From: an uncultured Porphyromonadaceae bacterium
Lineage (GTDB): Bacteria > Bacteroidota > Bacteroidia > Bacteroidales > Muribaculaceae
Length of the DNA: 64,000 nucleotides
Direction of reading: 5' to 3'
NCBI GenBank assembly: GCA_900545955.1
Contig: URAU01000006.1
Span: 1-64,000 of the forward strand
Shown here in pieces: positions 44,397 through 52,271 of this stretch. Under the pieces are notes generated by a model. That model searched no databases. It worked only from the letters and a program-made list of their open reading frames with translations, and had not been told where the DNA came from. How positions within the stretch are numbered: the stretch's first letter is position 1; every line of letters begins with the position of its first letter. A program made the translations under genes and the position numbers.

Positions 44397-44594
44397 ACGG
44401 TTACGCTTGCAAAGAAACAGCAGATTGGCAATTACACGATAACGTTGTCCATCAATGAGGGCGATTGTGCTCGTCTGCTTCTTCAGCAAGGCTGCTCCAC
44501 CAACCCTTCGGAAAGCACGCTACATCCCATTGTGCGTTCTATAATCAACCTTATGGTTGAAATTCCTGAGGATAAATCCATCCCAGGAATATAG
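44397..44594 (+). pseudogene. Chimeric remnant: kinase-AAA 5' end fused to Hsp70 3' end
   Basis: The first 24 codons match the start of the kinase-AAA gene at 45270 (TLAKKQQIGNYTITLSINEG versus TLAKKQQIGGYIIAFPIREG), but the start codon is ACG instead of ATG. The following 40 codons match the end of the Hsp70 gene (ARLLLQQG then TNPSESTLHPIVRSIINLM versus TNPSESTLHPIVRSVIDLM). The fusion is in frame and ends in TAG. It is best explained by an ancient second kinase-Hsp70 copy that lost its middle by deletion. It follows the previous stop codon in the same frame. Translation is unlikely. Confidence 0.8.
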
Positions 44595-44629
44595 TCTATA
44601 ATTAATAATTTAACCTAAATAAAAATCTT

Positions 44630-45265
44630 ATGCGTATTCACCTCGTATTATGCTTGCTCGGATTGTTTTTAGCAGTTTCGTGCGGCTCAAAGCCGCATTA
44701 TCCCGAAGGGGGTACTAATGCTGATAGAATGGGCATGTCCGTATATGAAAATGAGTTTTACTCTGTAAGATATCCAGCACATTGGGCTGTAAAGGCAGAT
44801 ATTCGAGATAAATACGAAGGTTACGAGAAGTTTGCTGGGAGCGATAAAATTACACTCAGGAAGCATGAGGTCGACCTTGTAAATACAGATGGTGTCAGTT
44901 TCCATATTGTAAAATCAAATTTTCGGATAGACATGAGTGTAGAAAAGTATGCGGATCTTTCCATTTTAACCAAAGGCTTTCCAGACGCTGGGAAATATCA
45001 GGCTATAATAGACCGTAATCTTCAGAAAGATTCAGTAGAGTATTTGAGTTTTTGGCGAAATGATTCCATCTCGTTTGATGGGCGGCGTGCAGTACTACTT
45101 GCATTTGAAGCGCTTTCAGCCCAAAAAGATACGATGATTCAAAAACAAGTAGTTGTACAGAACAATCATGGAGATACGTTCTATGTGAATTCGACATTTT
45201 ATAAAGGTGATACCTTTGCGGAGACTATTGGAGATGAGATCCTTAACACATTTCGATTAAAATAA
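44630..45265 (+). CDS. Lipoprotein with PsbP/DcrB-like fold signature
   Basis: A 211-aa lipoprotein with lipobox AVSC (lipidated C18) followed by GSKPHYPEGG, not the acidic surface-export start of the lipoproteins at 24407. It may therefore stay in the inner leaflet of the outer membrane. The YENEFYSVRYPAHWAV stretch (39-54) and the later KQVVVQNNHGDTFYVNSTF pattern resemble the PsbP/DcrB-like (DUF1795) fold, an inference from pattern. It ends 4 nt before the kinase-AAA gene, so it belongs to the operon. Confidence 0.7.
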   Translation: MRIHLVLCLLGLFLAVSCGSKPHYPEGGTNADRMGMSVYENEFYSVRYPAHWAVKADIRDKYEGYEKFAGSDKITLRKHEVDLVNTDGVSFHIVKSNFRIDMSVEKYADLSILTKGFPDAGKYQAIIDRNLQKDSVEYLSFWRNDSISFDGRRAVLLAFEALSAQKDTMIQKQVVVQNNHGDTFYVNSTFYKGDTFAETIGDEILNTFRLK

Positions 45266-45269
45266 GCAT

Positions 45270-47051
45270 ATGTTCACGCTTGCGAAGAAACAGCAGATAG
45301 GCGGTTACATTATCGCATTTCCGATAAGGGAAGGCGATTATGCGGAGACATACCGTGTGAAAGACTCGGATGGGAAAAATCGTTTCCTCAAACTGATAAA
45401 CTATGCCAAACTGCATCGCACTCAATTTGACGTAGAGGGGCGTGTCCTTGAAGTTGAGATTGCTAAAAAACTCAACCATCCTAACATCTCCAGGTATATT
45501 GATAGCGGTGATGTCATTCTCAAAGGGACTAAATTCGTTTACATTGTTTTCGACTTCATAAGCGGGGAAACTGTCGCTCAGTATATGGCTCATGAAGGCG
45601 GATGTTCTGTCTATGACGCCAGAACCATCGTAAATGGCGTACTCTGTGGTCTGAGATATTTGCATTCGTTGCAAAAACCGGTTATCCATAATGAGATTAC
45701 ATTGCAAAATGTAATGGTGGATGTGTCAACCGGTTCCATTGTACCGAAGATTATTGATTTCGGATATGCAAGATATCTCTCGCAGGGTAGCACAGCATTC
45801 AATAAAAAAGGACTTTCTCCGTTTTATGTTTCTCCGGAAGCACTTAATGGTGTGTTTTCTGTAAAATCGGATATTTTTTCCGTGGGAGCGCTTTTATATA
45901 ATCTCATATATGGACTCCCTCCTTATTTTGTCGAACTTGCTGATTGTAAGGGCGATGTGAACCTTCTGCGGGAGAAAATTGACGCGCAGCGCGAACTGCC
46001 TCTCCGTTTCCCGAAGATTGATAAATTCGAGCTTGATGAGAACTTGCAGAATATTATGCGCAGGGCTCTTGCGATTGATATTGACGATCGTTTTGCTTCT
46101 GCCGACGAATTTGTGAAAGCATTGACCGGCGAGATAAAGGTCGCTCGCGTCGATAATCAAAAGAAGATTACGAGCGATGATTCCACTTCCGGTAAATTAA
46201 AAATTTCCGTACCTAAAGGGCTGGGATTCTCAGCCATTGCCGGTATGCAGAATCTTAAGGAGCAAATGCAGGCAGAGGTTATCGCCCCGTTACATAAGCC
46301 TGAGGAATATGCTAAATATGGGTTGACAATACCCAATGGTATGTTGTTGTACGGGCCTCCGGGGTGTGGGAAAACATTCTTTGCCAAGCATTTTGCCGAA
46401 GAGGTAGGATTTAATTTTATGTACATAAAACCGAGTTCACTCAAGAGCCGGTATGTCAATGCTACTCAGGAGAACATCGCTCAAATGTTTAAGGACGCCG
46501 AAGATAATGCTCCGACAATCATTTTCATTGACGAGATGAATGAACTTGTGCCTAACCGCGACAGCGACGTTCATGAAATGGCGAGAAGCGCCGTGAACGA
46601 AATGCTTGCTCAAATGGATAGGACTGGAGAGAGGGGAATATTCATCATTGGAGCCACAAACTATCCAGATGCGATAGATCCTGCCATATTGCGTGCCGGA
46701 CGTCTCGATAAGAAGTATTACATCGGTACTCCTGATTTCGAAGCAAGGAAACAGTTGTTTGAGCTTTATTTAAAGTCGAGACCTTATGATTTTGGTCTTG
46801 ATTATGATAAACTCGCTCAACTTACGGAAAATTATGTCTCGGCTGATATCGAACTTATTGTCAATGACGCGTCGCGCATTGCACTTCGCAATAAATCAAG
46901 GATTACGATGGTGATTCTGGAAAATGTAATTTCTCAAACGAAGCCGTCGCTGTCAGCAATTGAGTTAAAAAAGTATTTATCGGTCAAGGCAAGGATGGAA
47001 GGCGAAGGACCTTCTTCCCCATCCCGTCCGCGCGTCGGCTTTAATTTGTAG
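45270..47051 (+). CDS. Kinase-like domain fused to AAA+ ATPase
   Basis: A 593-aa fusion. Residues 11-290 are a Ser/Thr-kinase fold: ATP lysine in FLKLINY (K41), GxxxE helix near E61-E63, DFG at 163-165, SPE at 188-190. The HRD motif is HNE (140-142), so the catalytic base Asp is Glu and the following Lys is Thr; activity is doubtful. Residues 318-560 are a classic-clade AAA+ domain: Walker A GPPGCGKT (362-369), aromatic pore loop SRYVNATQ, Walker B IIFIDE (417-422), sensor GATN (461-464), arginine fingers in LRAGRLD (474-480). It probably hexamerises and remodels proteins, with the pseudokinase as a sensor or adaptor. Confidence 0.85.
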   Translation: MFTLAKKQQIGGYIIAFPIREGDYAETYRVKDSDGKNRFLKLINYAKLHRTQFDVEGRVLEVEIAKKLNHPNISRYIDSGDVILKGTKFVYIVFDFISGETVAQYMAHEGGCSVYDARTIVNGVLCGLRYLHSLQKPVIHNEITLQNVMVDVSTGSIVPKIIDFGYARYLSQGSTAFNKKGLSPFYVSPEALNGVFSVKSDIFSVGALLYNLIYGLPPYFVELADCKGDVNLLREKIDAQRELPLRFPKIDKFELDENLQNIMRRALAIDIDDRFASADEFVKALTGEIKVARVDNQKKITSDDSTSGKLKISVPKGLGFSAIAGMQNLKEQMQAEVIAPLHKPEEYAKYGLTIPNGMLLYGPPGCGKTFFAKHFAEEVGFNFMYIKPSSLKSRYVNATQENIAQMFKDAEDNAPTIIFIDEMNELVPNRDSDVHEMARSAVNEMLAQMDRTGERGIFIIGATNYPDAIDPAILRAGRLDKKYYIGTPDFEARKQLFELYLKSRPYDFGLDYDKLAQLTENYVSADIELIVNDASRIALRNKSRITMVILENVISQTKPSLSAIELKKYLSVKARMEGEGPSSPSRPRVGFNL

Positions 47052-47057
47052 TAGTAT

Positions 47058-47525
47058 ATGGAAGTAAAAGAGTTATATTTGAAAACACTTTTCTGTTGCA
47101 GCGCATGCGACGGAGAGATTGCTCCGGAGGAGATGTCGCTTGTCAAGCAAATATCTGAAAACGACCGAGCCTTTGATGGAGTGGATGTTGAAGGCGTTTT
47201 AAACCAGTATGTGGAGCAAATTAACAATAAGGGAAGGGCATTTTTACAAGAATACCTTCGCGAAGTCGCCGATACGAATCTTTCTGATTCGGAGAGCCTG
47301 AAGCTGATTGAATTGGCGGTTAAAATGATTGAAGCCGATCAACAGGTCCTTTATTCCGAAGTGAAATTTTTCAAAACAATTCGTTCTAACCTTCGTATTT
47401 CAGATTCGGAGATATTGAAGGCTTTGCCTGAAGTAGAAGATTACCTTCTCCCGGATGTAATGGTGGATAGCAAGGAGGTTGACTGGAGCGGCATATCATT
47501 TGCTCCCATAAGTTTCTCATTATAA
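47058..47525 (+). CDS. TerB-like protein
   Basis: A 155-aa helical protein with the TerB/DjlA-N pattern: LYLKTLFCCSACDGEIAPEE (6-25, with the acidic ADGxIxxxE-type metal site as CDGEIAPEE), a second AVKMIEADQQVLYSEVKFF repeat, and IRSNLRISDSEIL. TerB domains are found in tellurite-resistance and phage-defence-like stress loci and in DjlA co-chaperones. It lies 6 nt after the kinase-AAA gene and is the last gene of the island. Association of TerB with Hsp70 and J-like proteins recalls the DjlA architecture split into separate genes, which is inference. Confidence 0.75.
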   Translation: MEVKELYLKTLFCCSACDGEIAPEEMSLVKQISENDRAFDGVDVEGVLNQYVEQINNKGRAFLQEYLREVADTNLSDSESLKLIELAVKMIEADQQVLYSEVKFFKTIRSNLRISDSEILKALPEVEDYLLPDVMVDSKEVDWSGISFAPISFSL

Positions 47526-47577
47526 ACTGGAAGGACAACTCCCATAAGAGGCGTACGGAAGCGAAAATATTAGATGT

Positions 47578-47610
47578 CAGCCCCGGGGCGCGATTGGCGC
47601 CCCGGGGCTG
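47578..47610. terminator. Very stable bidirectional hairpin after the island
   Basis: CAGCCCCGGGGCGC (47578-47591) and GCGCCCCGGGGCTG (47597-47610) form a perfect 14-bp stem with a 5-nt loop between two convergent genes. The T tract is weak, but the position suits termination from both sides. Confidence 0.75.
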
Positions 47611-47648
47611 TTGTATAGGGGGGAAGGCTATTTAAAGCTTTGGGATTT

Positions 47649-47687
47649 TAGGCCGGGAGGGGCCTAAGGTGTATTTCCTAAGGTGTA
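47649..47687. repeat. Small palindrome and direct repeat near the acd 3' end
   Basis: TAGGCC/GGCCTA (47649-47666) forms a 6-bp hairpin, and CTAAGGTGTA occurs twice at 47664-47673 and 47678-47687. The stretch lies between the terminator and the acyl-CoA dehydrogenase stop and may be part of the transcript end. Confidence 0.4.
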
Positions 47688-47714
47688 ATTAAGGCTGTTG
47701 AGGCCTTAGAGGGG

Positions 47715-49421
47715 TCAGGCTTTGTAGAGGGGGAGGTCGGCGGGGGAGACGGCGTTGACTACGGCAAGGTTCTTGGCGACGTTGGCCTGGGCGAGGTTAA
47801 CGTAGACCTTGGCGCTGCGGGCCATCGATTCGCTGGCGTAGCGGGTGGCGTCGGTGAGCAGGAGGTAGCTCATTACTACGTCGCCGGCCATTTCCACGAG
47901 GTGGCGTGCCATGAAGTCGGTATAGGCGGGTTCGTTGATTTCGTGAACCTTGGCTACGGCTTCCTTATATTTGGCGAAGAGGCCTTCTACGATGGCGAGC
48001 TGGGGCTTGAGGTCGTCGGCTACGGACATCTTGGCGTATTCCTCGACGAGCTGGTCGTAGGTGCCGGTCATCACGTGGCGGATGGCTGCCACTACCTGCA
48101 GCTGGGTGGTGCCTTCGTAGATGGAGGTGATGCGGGCGTCGCGGTATACGCGTTCGCATGCGTAGTCCTTCATGAAGCCGGAGCCGCCGTGGATCTGGAT
48201 GCAGTCGTAGGCGTTCTGGTTGCAGTATTCGCTGGAAAGACCTTTGGCCAGGGGTGTGCAGGCGTCGGCGAGTTTGTTGTAGAGTTTCATCTCCTTGCGC
48301 TCGTCGGGGGTGAGGGAGCGTTCGCGGGCGATGTCCTCGTAGGCTTTGTAGAGGTCGACGTAGCGCGAGGTCTCGTAGAGGAGGCAGCGGGTGGCGTCGA
48401 GTTTGGCCTTCATGGTTGCGAGGATTTCCTGCACGGCGGGGAATTCGATGATGGCTTTGCCGAACTGCTTGCGGTCCTGGGCATAGGCGAGGGCTTCGCG
48501 GTAGGCGATTTCGCTTACGCCGACGCTCTGGGCGGCGATTCCGAGGCGGGCGCCGTTCATCAGGGCCATCACGTATTTGATGAGGCCGAGGCGGCGGGAG
48601 CCGCAGAGTTCGGCCTTGGCGTTCTTGTAGACGAGTTCGCATGTGGGCGAACCTTTGATGCCGAGTTTATTCTCGATACGGCGCACGTTGACGCCGCCCT
48701 GACGCTTGTCGTAGATGAACATCGAGAGGCCGCGGCCGTCCTTGGTGCCATCTTCGGAGCGGGCGAGCACGAGATGGATGTCGGCGTCGCCGTTGGTGAT
48801 GAAGCGCTTCACGCCGTTGAGCAGCCAGGTGCCGTCGGGCTGCTCGGTGGCCTTGAGCATCACGCTCTGGAGGTCGGAGCCGGCGTCGGGCTCGGTGAGG
48901 TCCATCGACATGGTCTCGCCGGCGCATACGCGCGGGATGAAGCGCTCGCGCTGGTCGTCGGAACCGAATTCATAGAGTGTCTCGGCGCAGTCCTGAAGGC
49001 CCCAGAGGTTCTCGAAGCCGGTATCAGCACGGCTTACGATGTCGGCGGCCATGATGTAGGGGGTGATGGGGAAGTTGAGGCCTCCGTAGCGGCGGGGCAT
49101 CGCCATTCCCATGAGGCCGGCTTTGCGGCAGGCCTCGAGGTTCTGCTGAGTGCCGGGGGCATAGGTGACGCGGCCGTCGGCCACTGTGGGGCCGTCGTGG
49201 TCGACGCCTTCGGCGTTGTCGGCGATTGTGGTGCCGCAGAGATCGCCTACGATTTCCAGCACGCGGTTGTAGTTGTCCATCGCGTCGTCGAAATCGATGG
49301 GGGCGTAGTCGAATTTCTCGGCTTCGGTGAAATCGCGCTCCTTGAGGGCTACGATTTTCTTCATCAGCGGGTGCTGAAGGTGAAGCTTCAGGTCGGGGTT
49401 GTCGGTATAGAAATTAGCCAT
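47715..49421 (-). CDS. Acyl-CoA dehydrogenase family protein
   Basis: A 568-aa FAD enzyme of the acyl-CoA dehydrogenase family, longer than short-chain ACADs because of an N-terminal extension and a C-terminal helical tail (about 465-568). Core motifs: GLMGMAMPRRYGGLNFP, MDLTEPDAGSDLQSV, NGVKRFITNGDADIH, DRKQFGKAIIEFPAVQ, and ARITSIYEGTTQLQV, where the Glu of YEGT is the expected catalytic base. Electrons would pass to the ETF encoded upstream. It lies 8 nt after a secreted protein gene in the operon etfB-etfA-X-acd. The acyl-CoA substrate is unknown. Confidence 0.93.
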   Translation of the reverse strand: MANFYTDNPDLKLHLQHPLMKKIVALKERDFTEAEKFDYAPIDFDDAMDNYNRVLEIVGDLCGTTIADNAEGVDHDGPTVADGRVTYAPGTQQNLEACRKAGLMGMAMPRRYGGLNFPITPYIMAADIVSRADTGFENLWGLQDCAETLYEFGSDDQRERFIPRVCAGETMSMDLTEPDAGSDLQSVMLKATEQPDGTWLLNGVKRFITNGDADIHLVLARSEDGTKDGRGLSMFIYDKRQGGVNVRRIENKLGIKGSPTCELVYKNAKAELCGSRRLGLIKYVMALMNGARLGIAAQSVGVSEIAYREALAYAQDRKQFGKAIIEFPAVQEILATMKAKLDATRCLLYETSRYVDLYKAYEDIARERSLTPDERKEMKLYNKLADACTPLAKGLSSEYCNQNAYDCIQIHGGSGFMKDYACERVYRDARITSIYEGTTQLQVVAAIRHVMTGTYDQLVEEYAKMSVADDLKPQLAIVEGLFAKYKEAVAKVHEINEPAYTDFMARHLVEMAGDVVMSYLLLTDATRYASESMARSAKVYVNLAQANVAKNLAVVNAVSPADLPLYKA

Positions 49422-49429
49422 GGCTTGAA

Positions 49430-50131
49430 TTATTTATCTTTTTGTTTGTATGCTTGTATTCCTACGACATAGAAATGCGGAACGTGGGAAACTATTTCCT
49501 CCGAAAGGTCGGGCGAAATCTCGTTTTCACCGCAGAAGCGGAACACCCCGATTTCGGGGTCGTACCATGCTGAGCCAACAAAGAGCAGTGGAATGAAGGT
49601 GTCGCTCTGGAATTCCTGAACCTTGAAGGGGCGGTCACGGTAGTTATGCTGAATCTGCCCTGTTGCGGGATGGGTCTGGGGCCGGAGCGCCAGCTGCTGG
49701 TAGGAGGCGCCGGTCTCTGGAATCTCCATGCTTACGCGGAGGGTGGAGTCGTTGAGGGGGGATAATCCGATATTGATTCTTGAGCCCAGAGTCACGATTC
49801 CTTTTTCCGGATCGGCCATTTCCGCGGGGTCGAGCGAGGCGCGGGCGCTTTCAGAGAATCCGCTCGCCATGAGGCGGTTGCGGATCATGTAGTTGAAGCG
49901 TTCGCTGCCGTCGTGGATCATCTTGCCGCCGTCGTACTCGCGTACGATAAGCCCGAGCATATAGGTGGTGTCGGCGAGCTGCGAGATGTCGTAGCTCCTT
50001 ACGACGTATCCCTTGTCGTTAAGAAGCGACACGTAGGCATCGAAGTCGGGTTTGACCTCGTTGAGCGAGAAGGCGCTTGTGGCGGGGACGGCCGCAAGGG
50101 CAAGCGCGAGAGCAAGAATTTTCGATTTCAT
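49430..50131 (-). CDS. Secreted protein of unknown function in the etf operon
   Basis: A 233-aa protein with a clear signal peptide (1-20, ending ATSAF). The mature part is beta-rich, with a TYMLGLIVREYDGGKMIHDG stretch, GSRINIGLSPLNDSTLRVSM, and a C-terminal SDTFIPLLFVGSAWYDPEIG. It has no lipobox and no catalytic motif that I recognise. It lies 21 nt after etfA and 8 nt before the acyl-CoA dehydrogenase, so it is co-transcribed. Why an exported protein sits between ETF and its dehydrogenase is unclear. Confidence 0.75.
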   Translation of the reverse strand: MKSKILALALALAAVPATSAFSLNEVKPDFDAYVSLLNDKGYVVRSYDISQLADTTYMLGLIVREYDGGKMIHDGSERFNYMIRNRLMASGFSESARASLDPAEMADPEKGIVTLGSRINIGLSPLNDSTLRVSMEIPETGASYQQLALRPQTHPATGQIQHNYRDRPFKVQEFQSDTFIPLLFVGSAWYDPEIGVFRFCGENEISPDLSEEIVSHVPHFYVVGIQAYKQKDK

Positions 50132-50152
50132 AGCCGTAGAAGCCTGAGGCGG

Positions 50153-51181
50153 TTATTTGGAGTTCTTCTTGTAGTATTTGATGAGTTTGGGAAGAATCTC
50201 CTCGTAGTTGCCGGTGATCACGTAGTCGGCGATAGCGTTGATCGGAGCATTTTCGTCGTTGTTGACGGAAATGATGATGGAGCTTTCCTTCATGCCGGCG
50301 ATGTGCTGGATCTGACCGGAGATGCCGCATGCGATGTAGAGCTTGGGGCGCACGGTAACACCGGTCTGGCCGATCTGGCGGGCATGCTCGGCAAATCCGG
50401 CGTCGACGGCGGCGCGGGTGGCGCCTACCTCGGCTCCGAGTACGTCGGCAAGCTGGTAGAGGAGGTCGAAGCCCTCCTTGCTGCCTACGCCGTAGCCGCC
50501 GGCCACGATGATGGAGGCGTTCTTGATGTTGATTTTCGATTTCTCGATGTGGCGGTCGATGATTTCTACTACGAAATCAGTATCGGCCACGTATTTTTTG
50601 GCGTCGAGTTCGATTACCTCACCTTTGTGGGCGGCATCGAAGATTTCTTTCTTCATGACGCCCTCGCGTACGGTGGCCATCTGCGGACGGCAGTCGGGGT
50701 TGACGATTGTAGCCACGATGTTGCCTCCGAAAGCCGGACGGATCTGGTAGAGCAGGTTTTGGTATTCCTTGCCGGTCTTGGGGTCCTTGTGGTCGCCGAT
50801 TACGAGCGATGTGCAGTCGGCCGTAAGGCCCGAGTGGAGGCAGGAGGATACGCGCGGACCGAGATCTCGACCGATGCATGTGGCGCCCATCAGGCAGATC
50901 TGCGGCTTGATTTCGCGGAAGAGGTTGATGAGCACGGCTGCGTGGGGGTTGGAGGTATAGGGATAGAGGCGCTTGTCGGCCACTTTATACACTACGTCGG
51001 CACCATAGGGGAAAAGCTGGTTTTCCACCCCGTCGAGATTGTCGCCTATTACGACGGCCTCGAGTTTCACGCCGAGCTGCGATGCGAGCTGGCGGCCTTT
51101 GGTGAGAAGTTCGAGGCTTACGTCGGCCACTTTGCCGTCCTCAAACTCGCAATATACAATGAGGTTGTTCTGATCTTGCAT
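50153..51181 (-). CDS. etfA: Electron transfer flavoprotein alpha subunit
   Basis: A 342-aa FAD-binding subunit of ETF. The N-terminal adenine-nucleotide-like domain (1-200) is followed by the C-terminal FAD domain with GATRAAVDAGFAEHARQIGQ and then TGVTVRPKLYIACGISGQIQ. After these come HIAGMKESSIIISVNND and ENAPINAIADYVITGN. It accepts electrons from the acyl-CoA dehydrogenase encoded two genes downstream. It lies 76 nt after etfB. Confidence 0.96.
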   Translation of the reverse strand: MQDQNNLIVYCEFEDGKVADVSLELLTKGRQLASQLGVKLEAVVIGDNLDGVENQLFPYGADVVYKVADKRLYPYTSNPHAAVLINLFREIKPQICLMGATCIGRDLGPRVSSCLHSGLTADCTSLVIGDHKDPKTGKEYQNLLYQIRPAFGGNIVATIVNPDCRPQMATVREGVMKKEIFDAAHKGEVIELDAKKYVADTDFVVEIIDRHIEKSKINIKNASIIVAGGYGVGSKEGFDLLYQLADVLGAEVGATRAAVDAGFAEHARQIGQTGVTVRPKLYIACGISGQIQHIAGMKESSIIISVNNDENAPINAIADYVITGNYEEILPKLIKYYKKNSK

Positions 51182-51257
51182 GGATGTTTGATTTCTTTAG
51201 TGCCCCGCGGCGCTTAGCTCTGAAAGGTTGCGCCTGAGGTGGGGCGAAGGTGGTAGG

Positions 51258-52130
51258 TTAGCCTATGGTGTGGTTGGCGATAAGATCTTTGATGAGGTTT
51301 TCAATCTGCTCGTCGTCGTTGTTGAGACACAGACTCTCTTTGGCGGTGAACACCACATTCTCGATGGCTTTCACTTTGGTGGGAGAGCCGGCCATGCCTA
51401 TCTGTTCGGGATCGGCCTCGACATATGCGGCGCTCCACTCCTTGAGCTGGAGGTCGGGGTTAGCCTCCACGATGGCCTTTACGGCTTCGGGCATCTTCTC
51501 GAGCTCGGAGGGGGATGCTGCACGCTTGAATTTCATGGTGCGGCGTGCGTTGCGCGGACGGCATTCGGCAGCCGAACCGTTGACGGTAATCACGCAGGGG
51601 AGCGGAGCCTTCACTGTCTCCACGCCGGATTCCAGACGGCGCTTCACGGTGATATGGCCGTCGGAGAGGTCGAGAATTTCCTCTGCATACGTAACCTGGG
51701 GCAGTCCGAGCTTCTCGGCTACCTGGGGACCTACCTGGGCGGTGTCGCCGTCGATAGCCTGGCGGCCGCACAGCATGATGTCGATTTTGCCCATCTTCTT
51801 GATTGCCTGGGCAAGCGAATAGGAGGTGGCAAGAGTGTCGGCGCCTCCGAGAGCGCGGTCGGTGAGCACGATGCCGGTGTCGGCACCGCGATACATGGCT
51901 TCGCGTATTACTTCGGCTGCACGCGGCAGACCCATTGTGAGCATGGTCACGGTGGAGCCGGGGTTGGCGTCCTTAAGGCGCAGAGCCTGTTCCAAGGCAT
52001 TGAGATCTTCAGGATTGAAGATTGCGGGGAGGGCGGCGCGGTTGATTGTACCGTCCTCCTTCATAGCATCTTTTCCTACGTTGCGGGTGTCGGGCACCTG
52101 CTTGGCAAGAACTACGATGTTTAAGCTCAT
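51258..52130 (-). CDS. etfB: Electron transfer flavoprotein beta subunit
   Basis: A 290-aa ETF beta subunit with NIVVLAKQVPDTRNVGKDAM at the start, NPEDLNALEQALRLKD, and VLTDRALGGADTLATSYSLA, the nucleotide-binding part. The recognition loop and the GRQAIDGDTAQVGPQVAEKL stretch match the family. It heads the operon, about 100 nt after a near-ideal promoter with a leader hairpin. Confidence 0.96.
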   Translation of the reverse strand: MSLNIVVLAKQVPDTRNVGKDAMKEDGTINRAALPAIFNPEDLNALEQALRLKDANPGSTVTMLTMGLPRAAEVIREAMYRGADTGIVLTDRALGGADTLATSYSLAQAIKKMGKIDIMLCGRQAIDGDTAQVGPQVAEKLGLPQVTYAEEILDLSDGHITVKRRLESGVETVKAPLPCVITVNGSAAECRPRNARRTMKFKRAASPSELEKMPEAVKAIVEANPDLQLKEWSAAYVEADPEQIGMAGSPTKVKAIENVVFTAKESLCLNNDDEQIENLIKDLIANHTIG

Positions 52131-52193
52131 AATCTGGAGTTATTGGTTGGTTTAATTGATTCGTATTCTCACGCCGTATTTTCATGCGAAGAG

Positions 52194-52213
52194 GCCTGCG
52201 GCTTCCCGCAGGC
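52194..52213 (-). promoter_or_regulatory. Hairpin in the etfB leader
   Basis: GCCTGCGG and CCGCAGGC form a perfect 8-bp stem with a 4-nt loop about 20 nt into the predicted etfB mRNA, extended by AGAG/CTCT with one bulge. It may stabilise the mRNA or regulate it. No T tract follows on the minus strand. Confidence 0.45.
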
Positions 52214-52239
52214 GCTCTGAAAAAGGGCGATATTCGGTG

Positions 52240-52270
52240 CAAATTTACTCAAAATGACCCATTAACCAAA
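52240..52270 (-). promoter_or_regulatory. Promoter of the etf operon
   Basis: The minus strand reads TTTG (52270-52267), a 19-nt spacer and TAAATTTG (52247-52240), an ideal Bacteroidota promoter. It lies immediately after the purL stop codon (52272). Confidence 0.65.
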
Positions 52271-52271
52271 A

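Noticed and set aside
47901..49472. 523-codon plus-strand ORF opposite the acyl-CoA dehydrogenase
   Set aside because: It is a low-complexity Gly/Val/Ala shadow of codon bias on the real strand.
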